Below are positions 34,232-45,971 of a DNA stretch of 64,000 bases, piece by piece. The notes under the pieces are model-generated. The model was not told where the DNA came from. It ran no database searches and was given only the letters and a program-made list of their open reading frames with translations. Numbering within the stretch: position 1 is the stretch's first letter; every line of letters begins with the position of its first letter. The DNA is taken from the NCBI RefSeq assembly GCF_000275845.1, contig NW_006766909.1:339890-403889 (forward strand). Reading direction: 5' to 3'. Source of the DNA: Dichomitus squalens LYAD-421 SS1 (Eukaryota > Basidiomycota > Agaricomycetes > Polyporales > Polyporaceae). The translations under genes were made by a program, and so were the position numbers.

Positions 34232-36056
34232 ATGCATTTCCTTCCCTACTCGCTTGCGCTGTCATGCATGCTTTCTCTCGTCACCGAATCTCTCGCAATC
34301 CCGACCCCGTCACCAGCAACACCAGTGTCGATCCCGCTCGTCAGACGGAGACCTAAACGCAACAACACGGATGAATGGCTCCAGCTTCAGAGGGATGCGG
34401 TCGTCGCCAAGTATGGCATTGGCAAGTCTGCGCAGCAGAAGCGCGCGAGTGGGTACAACCTGTACGTCTCTGCGTTGTGGTCTCCGAAGCAGGTCTTGAC
34501 TGTCTTCCAGCCTTGGGAATCAAGACGGGGACGCGTCCTTCTACGGCTCAATAGCGGTTGGCACACCCCCCGTTGGCTACAACGTGATCCTGGACACCGG
34601 TTCATCGTGCGTCTCCCACATGTCGTCCTGCCCTGCTTGCCTCTGACCCACCTTCGTGCAGAGATCTCTGGCTAGCCGGCTCCAGTGCGTTGTCAGATAC
34701 CACGTCGGGTATCTCCACCTTCAATCCCAACAGTGCGTCCATATTCTTCTATCTTTCCGGTGGCGTGCGGTAACCACTGTCTGTAGCGTCATCCACATTC
34801 AAAGACTTGCAGACCTCGTTCCAGATCACTTATGGCTCCGGCGCGGCGCAGGGCTTCCTGGGCACAGACGTCGTTCAGATGGCCGGCCTGAAGGTCGACG
34901 CACAGACGTTCGGTGGGTAGCATATGACAGTGTTGAAGCGCAATGGAATTGATACTTGGTTACAGCTGTCGCCACGGCAGTAACAGAAGACCTGCTGAAC
35001 AGCCCCGTATCGGGACTCATGGGCCTCGCGTTTGAAACCATCGCTTCGTCAGGAGCGACTCCCTTCTGGCAGACCGTCGCCACCAACGGTGGGCTCGACC
35101 AGCCGCTCATGGCTTTCCAGCTCACACGCTTCACCAACGACACCCAAGCCCGCGACCTCGAGCCCGGAGGAACATTCAATCTCGGCGCCGTCAATACCTC
35201 GCTCTTCACTGGGGACATCGACTTCCAGGACATCCCGGGCGGTCAGGGCACGTATTGGATACAGGAGTTGACCGGTATGTCCGAGTGTCGTCTCGTATCA
35301 CTTCTCGACGCGCGTGCTGAATCATGGGCTACGCCGCAGGCCTGAGCGCGAATGGGGCATCCGTCGAATTGCCCGCAGGCGCGGCTTCGTATGCTGCGAT
35401 CGACACGGGCACGACGCTCGTCATTGGCCCTACCGACGGCATCGCGGCGCTATACGCGCAGATCCCTGGGAGCCAAGCTTTGACTGGCCAGAACGAAGGC
35501 TACTACGCGTATCGTACGTTGCCCCATCCTCCTTCTCTTACGACGAACAGCTTCTCACTAACAATTAATCGCCGTCGCGTCCCGCCGCATATCTGATCAC
35601 CAACGCATGCGCATATAAATAGCCTGCAACGCCAACATCAATGTCACCCTCCGCTTCGGCCAGAGCACTATCTCCTGGCCGATCTCGGACGACGACTTCG
35701 TCCTTCAGCAGCGCGGCAACATCTGCATCGGCTCGTTCATCGCCGTCGATACCTCCGCGGGCTCGCAGGTGCCCCCGTGGATCGTCGGCGACGTCTTCCT
35801 CAAGAACGTGTACTCGGTCTTCCGCGCGACCCCGCCCTCGGTAGGGTTCGCGAAGCTGAGCGCGGCCGCGATCGCGCAGAACGGCGCTGACGGGCCGGCG
35901 CCGAGCCCGACCGTCGGGTCTGTGGTGTCCACGGTCGCGTCGGTGGAGACGGAAGGGGTGCGGTCGTCGAAGCCGAACGGCGCGGTGAAAGTAAGGGCGG
36001 CGTGGAGCTGGGCGGCCGTTGGGGCGGCGGTGCTGCTGGGGAGCTGCGTGCTGTAG
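34232..36056 (+). CDS. Pepsin-like (A1) aspartic protease, probably GPI-anchored
   Basis: Seven exons: 34232-34461, 34511-34606, 34662-34732, 34787-34912, 34966-35274, 35340-35513, 35633-36056. Signal peptide, then a propeptide with dibasic sites (VRRRPKR). The mature domain has FYGSIAVGTPPVGYNVILDT and the first catalytic motif DTGSSDLW, split by an intron. ITYGSGAAQGFLGTD is the flap region. AAIDTGTT is the second catalytic motif. CNANINVTLRF...CIGS gives a disulfide pair, and PPWIVGDVFLKNVYSVF is the family's C-terminal block. A Ser/Thr spacer and hydrophobic tail (WSWAAVGAAVLLGSCVL) suggest a GPI anchor, as in yapsins. Likely extracellular or wall-bound. Confidence 0.9.
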
Positions 36057-36277
36057 AGAGGCGCGATGTGAGTGGTGTGTGCTCGATGGTCATCCGGACG
36101 GACGCTATACGCTATGGAGAAGTGCGCACGGATGCTTGTATATTGCTGCTCAGCTCTTTGAATGGACAATGCTATCGGAACGAAGAAGAGGAGGTCCAGG
36201 TGGACACGATCCTCGTGGAAGTGAACGGCACTGCGAGGTGAGTTGACTTGGGGCTGTAGCCATGTGCGCGTCCACTG

Positions 36278-36349
36278 TGCACCCCATCACCGCACTCTCT
36301 ATCACCGCACTCCTTGGCCACTCCTTGGTGAGTGCGGTGATGGGGTGCA
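36278..36349. repeat. Perfect 20-base inverted repeat (hairpin)
   Basis: TGCACCCCATCACCGCACTC at 36278-36297 is matched by its exact reverse complement at 36330-36349. A third partial copy, ATCACCGCACTC (36301-36312), sits in the loop. It lies about 220 bases after the protease stop and could form a strong hairpin in the 3' region, or be the ends of a tiny mobile element. Confidence 0.75.
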
Positions 36350-36470
36350 GAGACAGAGGTTGAATCAGCCTGAGCCTGCTACCTAGTACCCGTCACAATG
36401 TCAGCACCCCTGGGTACGCGTGAGCTGGAAAGATAGGTGGTGATGACACTCGCCTGGTTGAGTGGTCGGG

Positions 36471-37934
36471 CTAATCCATCTCGTCGAGGCGGTTCATATA
36501 AGGCGAATCGGTGCATGTAGCTTTGCTGCCGAATTCTCGTAGCTGGCTCACTGGGCTGCAGGCACGCCAATAGTTCCTCATGATCTCCTTGTCATTGGCT
36601 CCGCTGGGGATACATGCACACGCATGTGAGCAGTTTTCTGAGAACACTCTAGAAGAGACGGGTACGTACAAGAGGAAGTCCACTGTGAGTATTCCGCGGG
36701 CGTAGAGTTTTGGAGTATGCTTGCTGAACAGTTGCAGGATCTGGTGGCTGATGGCCTTACGTTCGTCATCCCCCTTGGGGAACCCGCCCGCGTTGAAGTA
36801 GAATCTGAGGGCTTGGAGCTGCCGGAAGTTGGCCGCGTCGAGCACGGCGTCGAGTTGTCTTGCAATCGGGCTAACGGCGGTGAAGACGCCGGTACTTCGT
36901 CAGGCTTCCGCCAGCTGCCAGTGTCAGGGGGTTGCAGGAGATGCTCGGGCACCCTCATGAGAAGTAGCAAATCATGGAGATGAGATGTGACTGTGCGCGT
37001 GACGTTTAGGACTGTTGACCATCGGTATGTCATGAGGATGCTGAGACATTGAAGATTGGGGAAGCCTGTCAGATCAGCGACGGGTTCCCCGCAAAACGCT
37101 GTGCACAAGACAACGCGTCAAGACATCGCAGAGCGTTGAAAATGTTGGCGAAGTGCACTTACGGCGCGTACTATGGATCTCCAAGGCGGTGAGGGACGGC
37201 CCAATGTCGTTCCAGAGAACGCCGGATTTCCTGCCAAGTATACCTTCTGGCACCGAGGCGGAGCGCAGGGATCGTCTGAAAGGCGATCGAGATAGCCAGA
37301 CCAGGAGCGTGTTCAAACATGCTGCGCGGTCGACGCCGCTTTGCACATCGGAGAGTACTAAAATCGACTTCAAATGAGGAGTTGTTTGCGGCTCGGGGGC
37401 CACGTCGTAGAATGGGGTCTGGTGAGGATGAGGCCAGGTAAAATCGCTGAGTGTGAGACGAGCCAACGACGGTAGGAAGGTGACCATACGACGGAAGTAT
37501 CCGAAGGAAGGGAAGGTGATGCTGAAGAGACCCAGCTCTCGGACGTTCGCGAATCGAGACAGCGTCAAGGGGGCTCTTGGATGCGGGGGATGCTTGATCC
37601 AGTCAAGTGAGTCTAAAATTAGGGTGTCGAGGCTCGGGAGGAGACCAGCGAGATCGTGGAAGATGGTGGGGGCTCGAAGGTCGGGATTCTTCCCGTCACC
37701 GATCACAAACGTTCGGATAGACGCAAGGCATGCCCTCATATCTTCGCATCGAACAACACGCGTTAAAAATAGGTCGTATGTGACTGCGTCGGGGATATAC
37801 ACGATTCCGAGCAGGCGATGGCGACTTGCGGGCAGCCAGTCGTGGCACACCAAGCAACTTGAGCGCAGGGTACCGGGATGGTCAATCCAACCGATGATCT
37901 CATCGATGATTTCAGGTGGGATGCGGAGGAGCAT
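36471..37934 (-). CDS. F-box-like protein
   Basis: The start MLLRIPPEIIDEIIGWIDHP with SCLVCHDWLPASRHRLLG is a typical basidiomycete F-box. Such proteins recruit targets to SCF ubiquitin ligases. A long leucine-rich body follows (LLPSLDTLILDSLDW, RFANVRELGLFSITFPSFG). An intron after EIHSTR leads to FPNLQCLSILMTYRW, then a small intron, then ANFRQLQALRFYFNAGGF and, after another intron, ANDKEIMRNYWRACSPVS to the stop. Joins after the first exon are my best fit; one may use an acceptor ending GAAG. Target unknown; this family is greatly expanded in mushrooms. Confidence 0.78.
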
Positions 37935-40152
37935 GACGTTCCTTTCAGATTGAAGGAGGAATATTCGTTTGCAGACTGTCTGGTGAAATCAGCTGTCTCC
38001 AGATTGGGAACTATAAAGCAAGACTTAGGCGAACCTATTCAAGTAGGATATGACTGATACGAGGCCCCGGAGATGATGAGAGTTCGGATATCGACAAGTT
38101 GAGGGTGAGAGCCGGTATACATACGGGTTGTACGTCGTCAGCCTGGCTACCTTCTATTATAACAACCAACAGCTTCCACGTACTATAGCCTTGAGTGGTG
38201 TATCTGACCGACAGAGATGCACATATATGAATAGCCTGTAGCGCTACTATGAACGTGCCTCCGCTTTGACGTGGGCAACAGGCGACGACAGCATTCAATC
38301 ACAAGAACGCAGTAACACTCGAGTTGGCTGTTCTAGGTTTGGGAAGCTGATACAGGTCGCGAAGAAGATGGACGACGTGGATGGTGTAGTGCATAGACTT
38401 CTGCTCTGTTGCGTCGAGGTGGTAGAGACTTCAGGGATCGAGTCAGCGTGGAAGATTTGAGAGAGGTAGCCGTGGGAGTAGACAGAGGTCGGGCCTGAGT
38501 CGGTAAGGCGGGTCGGTAAGGCACGCTCGATGGGGGTGCTACTCTGAACGCACGAATACATAGCTGTAAATCGCACGTACCACAACTGAGAGTCCCGTTA
38601 CGCATGAAACAGAAATCCAAAGGAGTACAGTCTCTGACATCGGAGATAGCAAATAGGTTCAATTAGTCTTGCATGAAACGGTGGGAGCTACCTCTCACAT
38701 TTGCTTCGTCACCCAGTGATTGCTTATATGGCCCCCAGTCCAACAATGATATTCGCCCGTCGAATCCCATAGCTGACGGGAATCGACGTCATCATTACAG
38801 TTGCAGGCTTCAACAATGCCCTGTCGCTGTGTTTCGACCGTCTTGACTCGGCATCCAAGCCCTTGTGTTGACTTTCGAGGAACGGCGCTAGCGAAGATTG
38901 GAACTGAGTGCTGAGTACTATGTAGTCACAGTGCCAGCACTGCAGGTGTTCAATGTTCAACGTTTCAACGTTCGGTACATACCCGGTGGTGGCGGCGACG
39001 CCACCGAGAGCTCAGCGCTTATGGATGACAAACAGCGACCCTAGACGCCGGTGTTTGCTTCGCCTCGAGGCGGATCCTCCTGTCTGCAGCTGCTGATGTT
39101 TGTATTCTTGACTGACGAACTTGATGGTGGGACAATCATCGCCTGCAAAAGAACTACCCTTCGGCTTCAGCCCAAACTATGAGAATTGCCGCACGCGACT
39201 GCGGTTCGGACCTCGGAAGGGGTAGTACCAGGACTACCAAGTTCACCTTTGCCAACTTTGACTAGTACACCGGAAACTACGTCGATGCCCTGGAACAGCT
39301 CTTTTGCACTCCTATGCACAGAAGACATGCGCACTTTCCCAGTATCGCTCAGGTGTGGAACCATGCGCAGTAACGTGCGCTCAGTCTTATGGAAACTGCT
39401 GATCTGCTCCGGTCCATAGGCATATCCCCCATAATCTTGGCGCTGGTACTATTGTACGTGTGTTTGCTGCTTCCGATTCTTTTGCGATGCGACTTATACG
39501 TTCCCAGGAGACCTTGATCAGCGCTTGTCTCAAGGCTGCAAATCCAGCCCACGACATCGGGGAGTCCTGATCGGCGTTTGATGAGCCCGGATCTGGAGGT
39601 AGCTGCTAAGTCTGCGAATTTCTCTCCGCACTGGGGGCTTGGTACATGTCCAAGATCTCACGGGATCAACACCCGCAGCAGAATTTATCTGACATAACAT
39701 CGTATGCGCAACCTTAGCGCCAGCTTGGTTGTGTTGGAACTGCAGCGCGCAAGGTGTCTTTGTACATTGCTCCGGATTGGAAAGCAACCATCTGGGTACG
39801 TCTTGACGAAGCATCCCCCAAAACCGCAGTCGACGCTCGATAGACCTACTGGTGTTGTAGATAGCCGGGCAGCGCCGTCTGTTACTCACGCGGTCAGGGG
39901 CAAAGTGCAGTCCGTGGGCACCAAGGCGTCCGAAGGCCCGTGCCTTTTTCTCTGTGCCTGAACCTTGAATGTCTGGTGAGTAAGTACCATTTCTTATGGT
40001 TTTGCGGGTTTCATCAGTGCGCTCATGTCCAGAGTTCCGCTAGACTACAGGCGGCTGGCATTATCTCGTAATGCATCACCCTCTATCTGTCTCTTAAGGC
40101 TCTCCCTGCGAATGCACATTGCCGTCCGCACTCGCTGACCGTCAGTGATACC
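37935..40152. other. Long gene-poor stretch
   Basis: Only short frames without family resemblance. The minus frame at 39530-39889 (LRFWGMLRQDVPRWLLSNP) has a protein-like composition but no neighbouring exons fit it. I see no clear repeats. Possibly decayed genes. Confidence 0.4.
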
Positions 40153-41306
40153 ATGCTGTCCAACGACCTAGCAGCTCTAATAGGGTTTGCCTGCGAGTCT
40201 GCGCTGTGGGGTATGTCACTTGATCTCGCCCGTGACGGGGATGAACTGAGCGCGCTTTGTACGCAGGAGCTAACGCCATCCTCTTCGTTGTTTCCATCAT
40301 ATTGTTGCGCCGTCGCGGGAAGAGAACAAACCTCAGTCTTCCTGTTGTAGCAGCACATTGCGCGCTGTTCTCCGGCTGCACGGTTCACTTCGCCCTAGAG
40401 TTCAATCACTTTTATACAACCCTTGTGAGTCTCGTCTACGTCGACATCATTCTCTCTTGACCCGGATATTTGCAGAGGACGATAGGCGTAGACGGCTATG
40501 CTAACGAGACGCACGCCCTGGTTGGAGCAGACATATTCATTTCCCTATGCGACCTCATCGGCGACTACATTCTCATCTACTGGTGCTGGATGATGTGGGG
40601 AAGAAACTATTGGGTCGTGATTCTGCCCTCCCTGACAGCCATCGCGGGTTTCGGTGCGTACTCCCGGACTCTAGGGCTCCATGTACTGACCACCATGCCA
40701 CCACCCCGTGCAGCGTGTATCATGGAAGTTGTCCACCTCGTCGTGACCACCGATCCGACGTCACCTGTGCCTCCCACGGACCTGGTCCCTCTCACGCTTG
40801 CGGGCTACTCGCTTCCACTCTGCACGAACGTCATGGCCACCGGTCTCATCAGCTTCAGGATCTGGTCCAAGTCTAGGCGCACATCGTCCCCCCATAGGAC
40901 TCCGAAATCTGAACGGACGTTCGAGCACAATGGGTTGGCCGTGATCGTGGAGAGCGGACTGCTGTATCTCATCGCCCAGCTGACCTACGTCGTCCTGATC
41001 GCCATCCCTCATCCGGCCGAGGGTATCATTGCTGTTATGGCCGTGCAGATATACGTGAGTTGAAATCCCCCTATTGTCGAAGGCGCTTGCGCTGATAATT
41101 GACTACAGGGCATTGCGCCTGCGCTCATCATTATCCGCGTCTTACTTGGAGCCGCCGCGAAGCCCGCTTACGAGACCTCTGCGATCCCGATGGCCCTTGC
41201 ATCGGCACAGGTTACGAAGGATACTACAAAGACACTGCGGGGAGATGGAGAATCCTCTGAGGTGGATGTATCAGAGTTGACGTCAAATGCTGCGGACGCA
41301 GTATAG
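40153..41306 (+). CDS. Seven-helix membrane protein, paralogue 2 of 3
   Basis: Five exons: 40153-40210, 40267-40424, 40476-40653, 40714-41054, 41109-41306. Starts MLSNDLAALIGFACESALWG and repeats the family blocks: CTVHFALEFNHFYTTL, GADIFISLCDLIGDYILIY, WGRNYWVVILPSLTAIAGF, VESGLLYLIAQLTYVVLIAI and GIAPALIIIRVLLG. The tail is hydrophilic. Intron positions and phases equal those of the other two copies. It converges with a small secreted peptide gene whose stop lies about 230 bases away. Confidence 0.82.
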
Positions 41307-41533
41307 CGGCTATGTATTATGGTGCTTCTGGGTCATCAGATAACTATCTCATCTTTGCGTTACAAGGACCAGAATACAGGCTGAGCTTCTAATGCGGAAT
41401 ATACGAGACTAGTATCCTCTGCTCGTCGCGAAGGGCACCGACCATCCCCTGGCAACGTGCCATGGGTCCAACGGAACATAGATGCGTCACCGGTTTCAGG
41501 CGATATCGAGTTCAGTTGTTCTCTGTGTGCCAG

Positions 41534-41790
41534 TCAGTTGTCCGTACGAAGAAAGCGCCACAAGGAATGCATACGATTGACTTTCACGTGAACCGAGTGA
41601 TTCAAGATCTTCCCATCTGTGCCAGTGGGCTCTAGAAGTAAGCATCAGCAACAGCTCAGAGCGCCGACGAACCGCATAATCGTAACATTACTCAGCACTC
41701 ACCAGGGCTAGCGGCGGGAACAGCAAGCACAGAGGCAGGGACTACGAGAACGGTGGCGATAGCGAGGAGGGCTGCGTGCACGATACGCAT
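41534..41790 (-). CDS. Small secreted peptide (about 61 aa), two exons
   Basis: Exon 1 (41703-41790, 88 bases) encodes MRIVHAALLAIATVLVVPAS and VLAVPAASP, a signal peptide plus short spacer, and ends in phase 1 at GTGAGT. Exon 2 (41534-41631) gives PTGTDGKILNHSVHVKVNR and a basic end. Same exon 1 length and intron phase as the gene at 20792-21099, suggesting common origin despite low sequence similarity. No cysteine. Function unknown. Confidence 0.45.
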
Positions 41791-42398
41791 GTTGGGTGAG
41801 TGCGGCCAAGGACGTCTGCTTCCTGACTGCGACCTCTAAGTACTCGGGAGTTTATGTACCAGAAGCTGATTACTGGCGCACGCCCCCAGGAACGTGTAGA
41901 CGGCCCGACTTGGGTGACGTTGGACATCGAGCGCTGAGCTGTGGTCGCATGTGCGACCTTGAGGTCGGCCAACTGTCAGTCCAAGGAAGATGATTACTGG
42001 TGTACGATGAGAACAGTCACCTCCCACGGATTGTCTTTGAGTGGCGCAGCACACGTCGCTCGACTTGTCCTACAGGTCTGAATTCTGCGTCTTTGTGGCC
42101 GCGCTACCGAAGTTAATGTCGATACATGTACAGAACCCTATACGGTTCCACGCGCAGACATTATGTAACCGGAATACAAGGATAGTCGTCTACATCGGCC
42201 GCTGCTCAGTCTATAGTAAAGTACTCTGCAATCCAGACTCTCCATTATAGTCCTAGCCGCGATAGTACCCGCCATGGCGACTTCCTGAGAAGCGGCAAGA
42301 ACTCAGTTTGATATCTTCAGACCCCGTCCCGACGACACAGCTTGTAGGAAAGTTACTCACCTGATACTCGTATGTAGACTCAGCTCGAGTATGATCTT

Positions 42399-42632
42399 CT
42401 ACGTTGCGAGCGGCTGACCGCGGGCCTCGGCATTGATGGATGGATGGATGAATCCGTGCAGAATGGGCTCAGCCTCTGTTTGGACAGACGTCAGTGATTG
42501 ATTCTTGGCTTCTCTATCAAGGAAGGCATCCTGCGCACGTCGGCGTTCAGCAGCGGCCTCCGGAATGATGGGAGCTCCTCGAGCCATGAGAACGACGGCG
42601 GAGAATAGGAGGACCAACACTGCAGCGCGCAT
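42399..42632 (-). CDS. Small secreted peptide with dibasic site (77 aa)
   Basis: Single exon. MRAAVLVLLFSAVVLMARG is a convincing signal peptide, then APIIPEAAAERRRAQDAF, where RRR could be a Kex2-type cleavage site. The remainder is hydrophilic and has no cysteine. The next small peptide gene lies 0.6 kb away in the same orientation. Function unknown; expression evidence would be needed. Confidence 0.4.
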   Translation of the reverse strand: MRAAVLVLLFSAVVLMARGAPIIPEAAAERRRAQDAFLDREAKNQSLTSVQTEAEPILHGFIHPSINAEARGQPLAT

Positions 42633-43077
42633 CGCTGTTCGCTAAGTGCAAGATAGCAGAGAGTGGGCAGAGAACTGGCCTTCGAGAGTCGGCATGGACA
42701 TGAACGAAGTCTGTATATGTGTGGGACTCGCTGCCTGTGGGAACGAGCTACATAGTACTGTGAATGCTGCTCACAAGTAGGTCGACATGACTTCACGACC
42801 GTCTCTACATCCCGGGCTCTCTCTGCGCCACATACCCAAGTTCTTTTCCGCACCGCTGAAATCGTCAACGGTTCGGCGATGTTCGCAAGACAATGACAGG
42901 TCTATCCCATGGAGATGCGACTTCGCCTTCTTCAAAAGGACTAGGCTTGTTTGGGATGGAAGACCGCTTTCCGGGCACACACGGAGATGTATGATTGGTC
43001 TTGGCGAGCAAGTGATTGGCCAAAGACGATATGAGTGAGAACTTGATTCGGTCCGTGGTATGGGGAACGTTAAGTAG

Positions 43078-43921
43078 ATTTTCAGTATGGTTGCACCGCG
43101 GTCAAGCCGTGTATGGCGCCGCGGTGTGCACCACGATTGTCGGCAAACAGTTGTGGTGTGGCAACGCCCAAGTTTTTTTTACAGCGATGTGCACAATGAT
43201 ACGGCCGCGGCAGACGCATTTTTGTGAGCCAGCGTCTGTTGGGCGCTCGGAGACCCAAACGCTGGCCGTCGGGCACCCGGAAAGAGCCGGAGACCGAGCG
43301 CTGTTCTGGTCACAGTAGCCCTCCAGACGGTCCACAAAGGCTTAACATAGCAATGAGGAGAACAGAGCGAAAAGATTAGAATAATGATGCATAACTGATG
43401 TCTCATGAAGCAAGACTGAGTCGTCCAGTGAAGAGAACCCACATTTTGTGCTTCAGTGGCCAATGTCACGTTCCTGTAACGATGAGTAACAAAGTCATAG
43501 CGGTCAGCGTTCGAGTCCCGTGACCCTCCAGCGTCTCTCTGAGCGCCGGTCGCGCTCAAAACGCGTTTTCCGTATCATTCTGCACATCGCTGTAAGCGAA
43601 AAAGACTCCAGAAGGGCTAATGGCCTCCCGTGTACCGGTGGAGAGTCCCAAGCCCTCATCTCGGGGTGAAGGTGCCCCAAGGACATCTTGGCGATACTTC
43701 GAGATAGATTACACGTAGCTAAGAGTACTCCGATAACGTTTAGATCCCGGTGCAACGCGCATGGGGAGCACGACGACAAGCCTCCGAAGGCGCGTTTGGA
43801 CGTACCTGTAAGTGGAATTTCTCGGGATAATCCGCAAGGCACTAAGTTCGACGCGTAGGTGAGCCGATGCACTGCGGCGCTATACACGGCTCGACCACGG
43901 TGCAACCATGCTGGAAAACTG
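43078..43921. mobile_element. Inverted-repeat element, about 0.84 kb
   Basis: The left end ATGGTTGCACCGCGGTC AAGCCGTGTATGGCGCCGC (from about 43086) matches the reverse complement of the right end (to about 43914) with few changes. Further in, both arms contain TTACAGCGATGTGCA(C/G)AATG and ATACGG in the same order, but the right arm holds roughly 220 extra bases. No transposase frame is present. This is either a foldback element with an insertion or two opposed copies of one repeat. Confidence 0.65.
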
Positions 43922-44760
43922 ACGTTCTAGTGGTACGCAACACTCAGAACTGGCTAGCCTGCCCTCATCCACCGGCGCGCTCCTCCACCTGGGTTCCACC
44001 CGCGAGATGTTTCGCGGTGTACGGCGGGCGAGCACAAAAGCAAGGGGATAAGAGACATCATCGCAGGAAGACGAAACATTGACTCCGCCAGCGGCAAAAA
44101 CCATATGGACGGGCGCCGGGAACCGTAGAGACGATCTCTCACGGTGATCCGGTTATCGCCCAGACAGCAGGCGCAGCGCTTTGAAATTGGCCTCCTGCTC
44201 TTGCTCTGCTCCTGCTCACTGGCAAGGGAGCGGTCAACCTTGTAATTTCTTGTGAAATTCTGAATCGAGCCGTGCGACTGCTTGCTAGGCTTCTGCATGA
44301 GAAGTGGTGCATGCTCCTCTTGCAAAAGCGGGCAGACCGCTCTTCTCTCGCGAAACTTCCTCGAGAGGCTAACATATCTGCAAAGGCCACAACACTGGGA
44401 AAATTCTCATCGGGGGCTTTTACAGGGAGTGGCTGTACGTTTTCCTCATGTCTTTCCATGCTAACGGTATTGACCGGCCGGCCGGTCTCGCGACAATCGA
44501 GGCAACTTCTCGCCAACATGCTGCACAAAGTACGACTGTGAGTACTGACACGTGGACTAGTACCAATTCGAATGCGCTCCGCTGATATCAGAAGATGGTG
44601 TTGCGTTGAGCCCTCTTCCGTAGATCACTAGCTTTGTGCCGGCCGTCAGCGGTGGAAGAAGGCGAAGGAGATGCCCAACACGACTGTCAAGTTTTTAAGC
44701 CTGATCGACTGAGTGTGCTCGATCGACGCTTCTCTCCTTCCCCCGACAGACACTGTCAGG
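43922..44760. other. Intergenic region upstream of seven-helix paralogue 3
   Basis: No gene recognised; short frames only. Confidence 0.45.
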
Positions 44761-45971
44761 ATGGTGCACTTGACGGACGACCTGGCGGCGCTGATTGGGT
44801 TCGCGGGAGAGGCGACACTCTGGGGTAAGATGTGTCTCTGGAATCGAGCGACTCGGGATACTCACGCTGCATCTTCTTAACTCGCTAGGGGCCTACGCAA
44901 TCCTCTTTCTCGTCTCTATCGTCCTTATGCGCAAGCGGAAGCAGTCCACTCCTTTGTCGCTTCCCGTGGTCGTCGCTCATGTGGCACTATTCATCGCTTG
45001 CACCGTCCACTACGGACTGGAGTTCAATCATTTCTACACAACTCTCGTATGTTCATAACTTGATTTCTACGCTGCACGTTGTTCACGTCCATGTATCAGG
45101 CCGCAAAGGGCGTTCACGGATATGCGAACGAAACCACACAGCTCGTGGGAGCAGACATCTTTCTATCCCTCTGCGATCTCCTCGGAGACTACATCCTGAT
45201 CTACCGCCTGTGGGTGCTGTGGGGGAGGAACTATTGGATTATTATCCTACCATCACTCTGCGCAGTCGCCGGTTTCAGTCAGTCGTCGTCTTCGAAACGC
45301 TCCGTGAACTATCCTGACTGGTGTCTACAGCGTGCATCATGGTAGTAGTTCACTACGTGGTCACCCTCGACCCCACCTCCCCTACACCGCCCGCGGCCAT
45401 GCTGCCCCTCACCATCGCCGGTTACGCGCTTCCCTTGGGTACGAACGCGCTCGCTACGGTCCTCATCATTGGGCGCATATGGTGGCTGTCTCGCCCCATG
45501 CCTGGGGTCGACGCGTCCCTCTTCGCAGGCCGCAGCATAGCCCGGAACGCGATATCGACCATCGTCGAGAGTGGGCTGCTCTACTTCGCGGCGCAGCTGA
45601 CGTATGTCGTCACGCTCTCTATTCCTCACCCCTCGGAGGGCGTCATCGCCGTGATGGCGCTCCAGATCTATGTACGTTGAGATGTTCATGCCCGCTCATC
45701 GCCTCCTACAAGCGCATTGACCGAACCACTCTAGGGAATTGCCCCAACGCTGATCATCATCCGCGTCATGCTCGGGCTCTCGATCGAGACGACGACCAAA
45801 GGAGCACCCGTTACGCCCATGGTATGGGCCTCGAGAGGCTACAGTACGCAGGACAGTCGCGCCGTCAAGTATGGTGTTGCCTTGGGCAGCGGCAATACCG
45901 CGGCGAGCAGCACGAAGGTCTACCAAGCGGACGGCGAGTCGGTGGAGATGAAGCCCCTGGAGGAAGTGTAG
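44761..45971 (+). CDS. Seven-helix membrane protein, paralogue 3 of 3
   Basis: Five exons: 44761-44824, 44889-45046, 45100-45277, 45331-45671, 45735-45971. Begins MVHLTDDLAALIGFAGEATL. Family blocks are CTVHYGLEFNHFYTTL, GADIFLSLCDLLGDYILIY, WVLWGRNYWIIILPSLCAV, VESGLLYFAAQLTYVVTL and GIAPTLIIIRVMLG. The closest relative in the window is paralogue 2, with the same orientation, equal lengths for exons 2, 3 and 4 (158, 178 and 341 bases) and phases, pointing to tandem duplication. The C-terminal tail differs most, as expected for a regulatory cytosolic end. Confidence 0.84.

Noticed and set aside
43460..43535. Another tRNA-like T loop (GCGTTCGAGTCCC)
   Set aside because: No matching acceptor stem, D arm or anticodon arm could be drawn; it sits inside the inverted-repeat element.
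23236..45971. STE3-type pheromone receptors for the seven-helix paralogues
   Set aside because: Helix number fits but the conserved blocks seen are not those of STE3; no pheromone genes with CaaX ends nearby.
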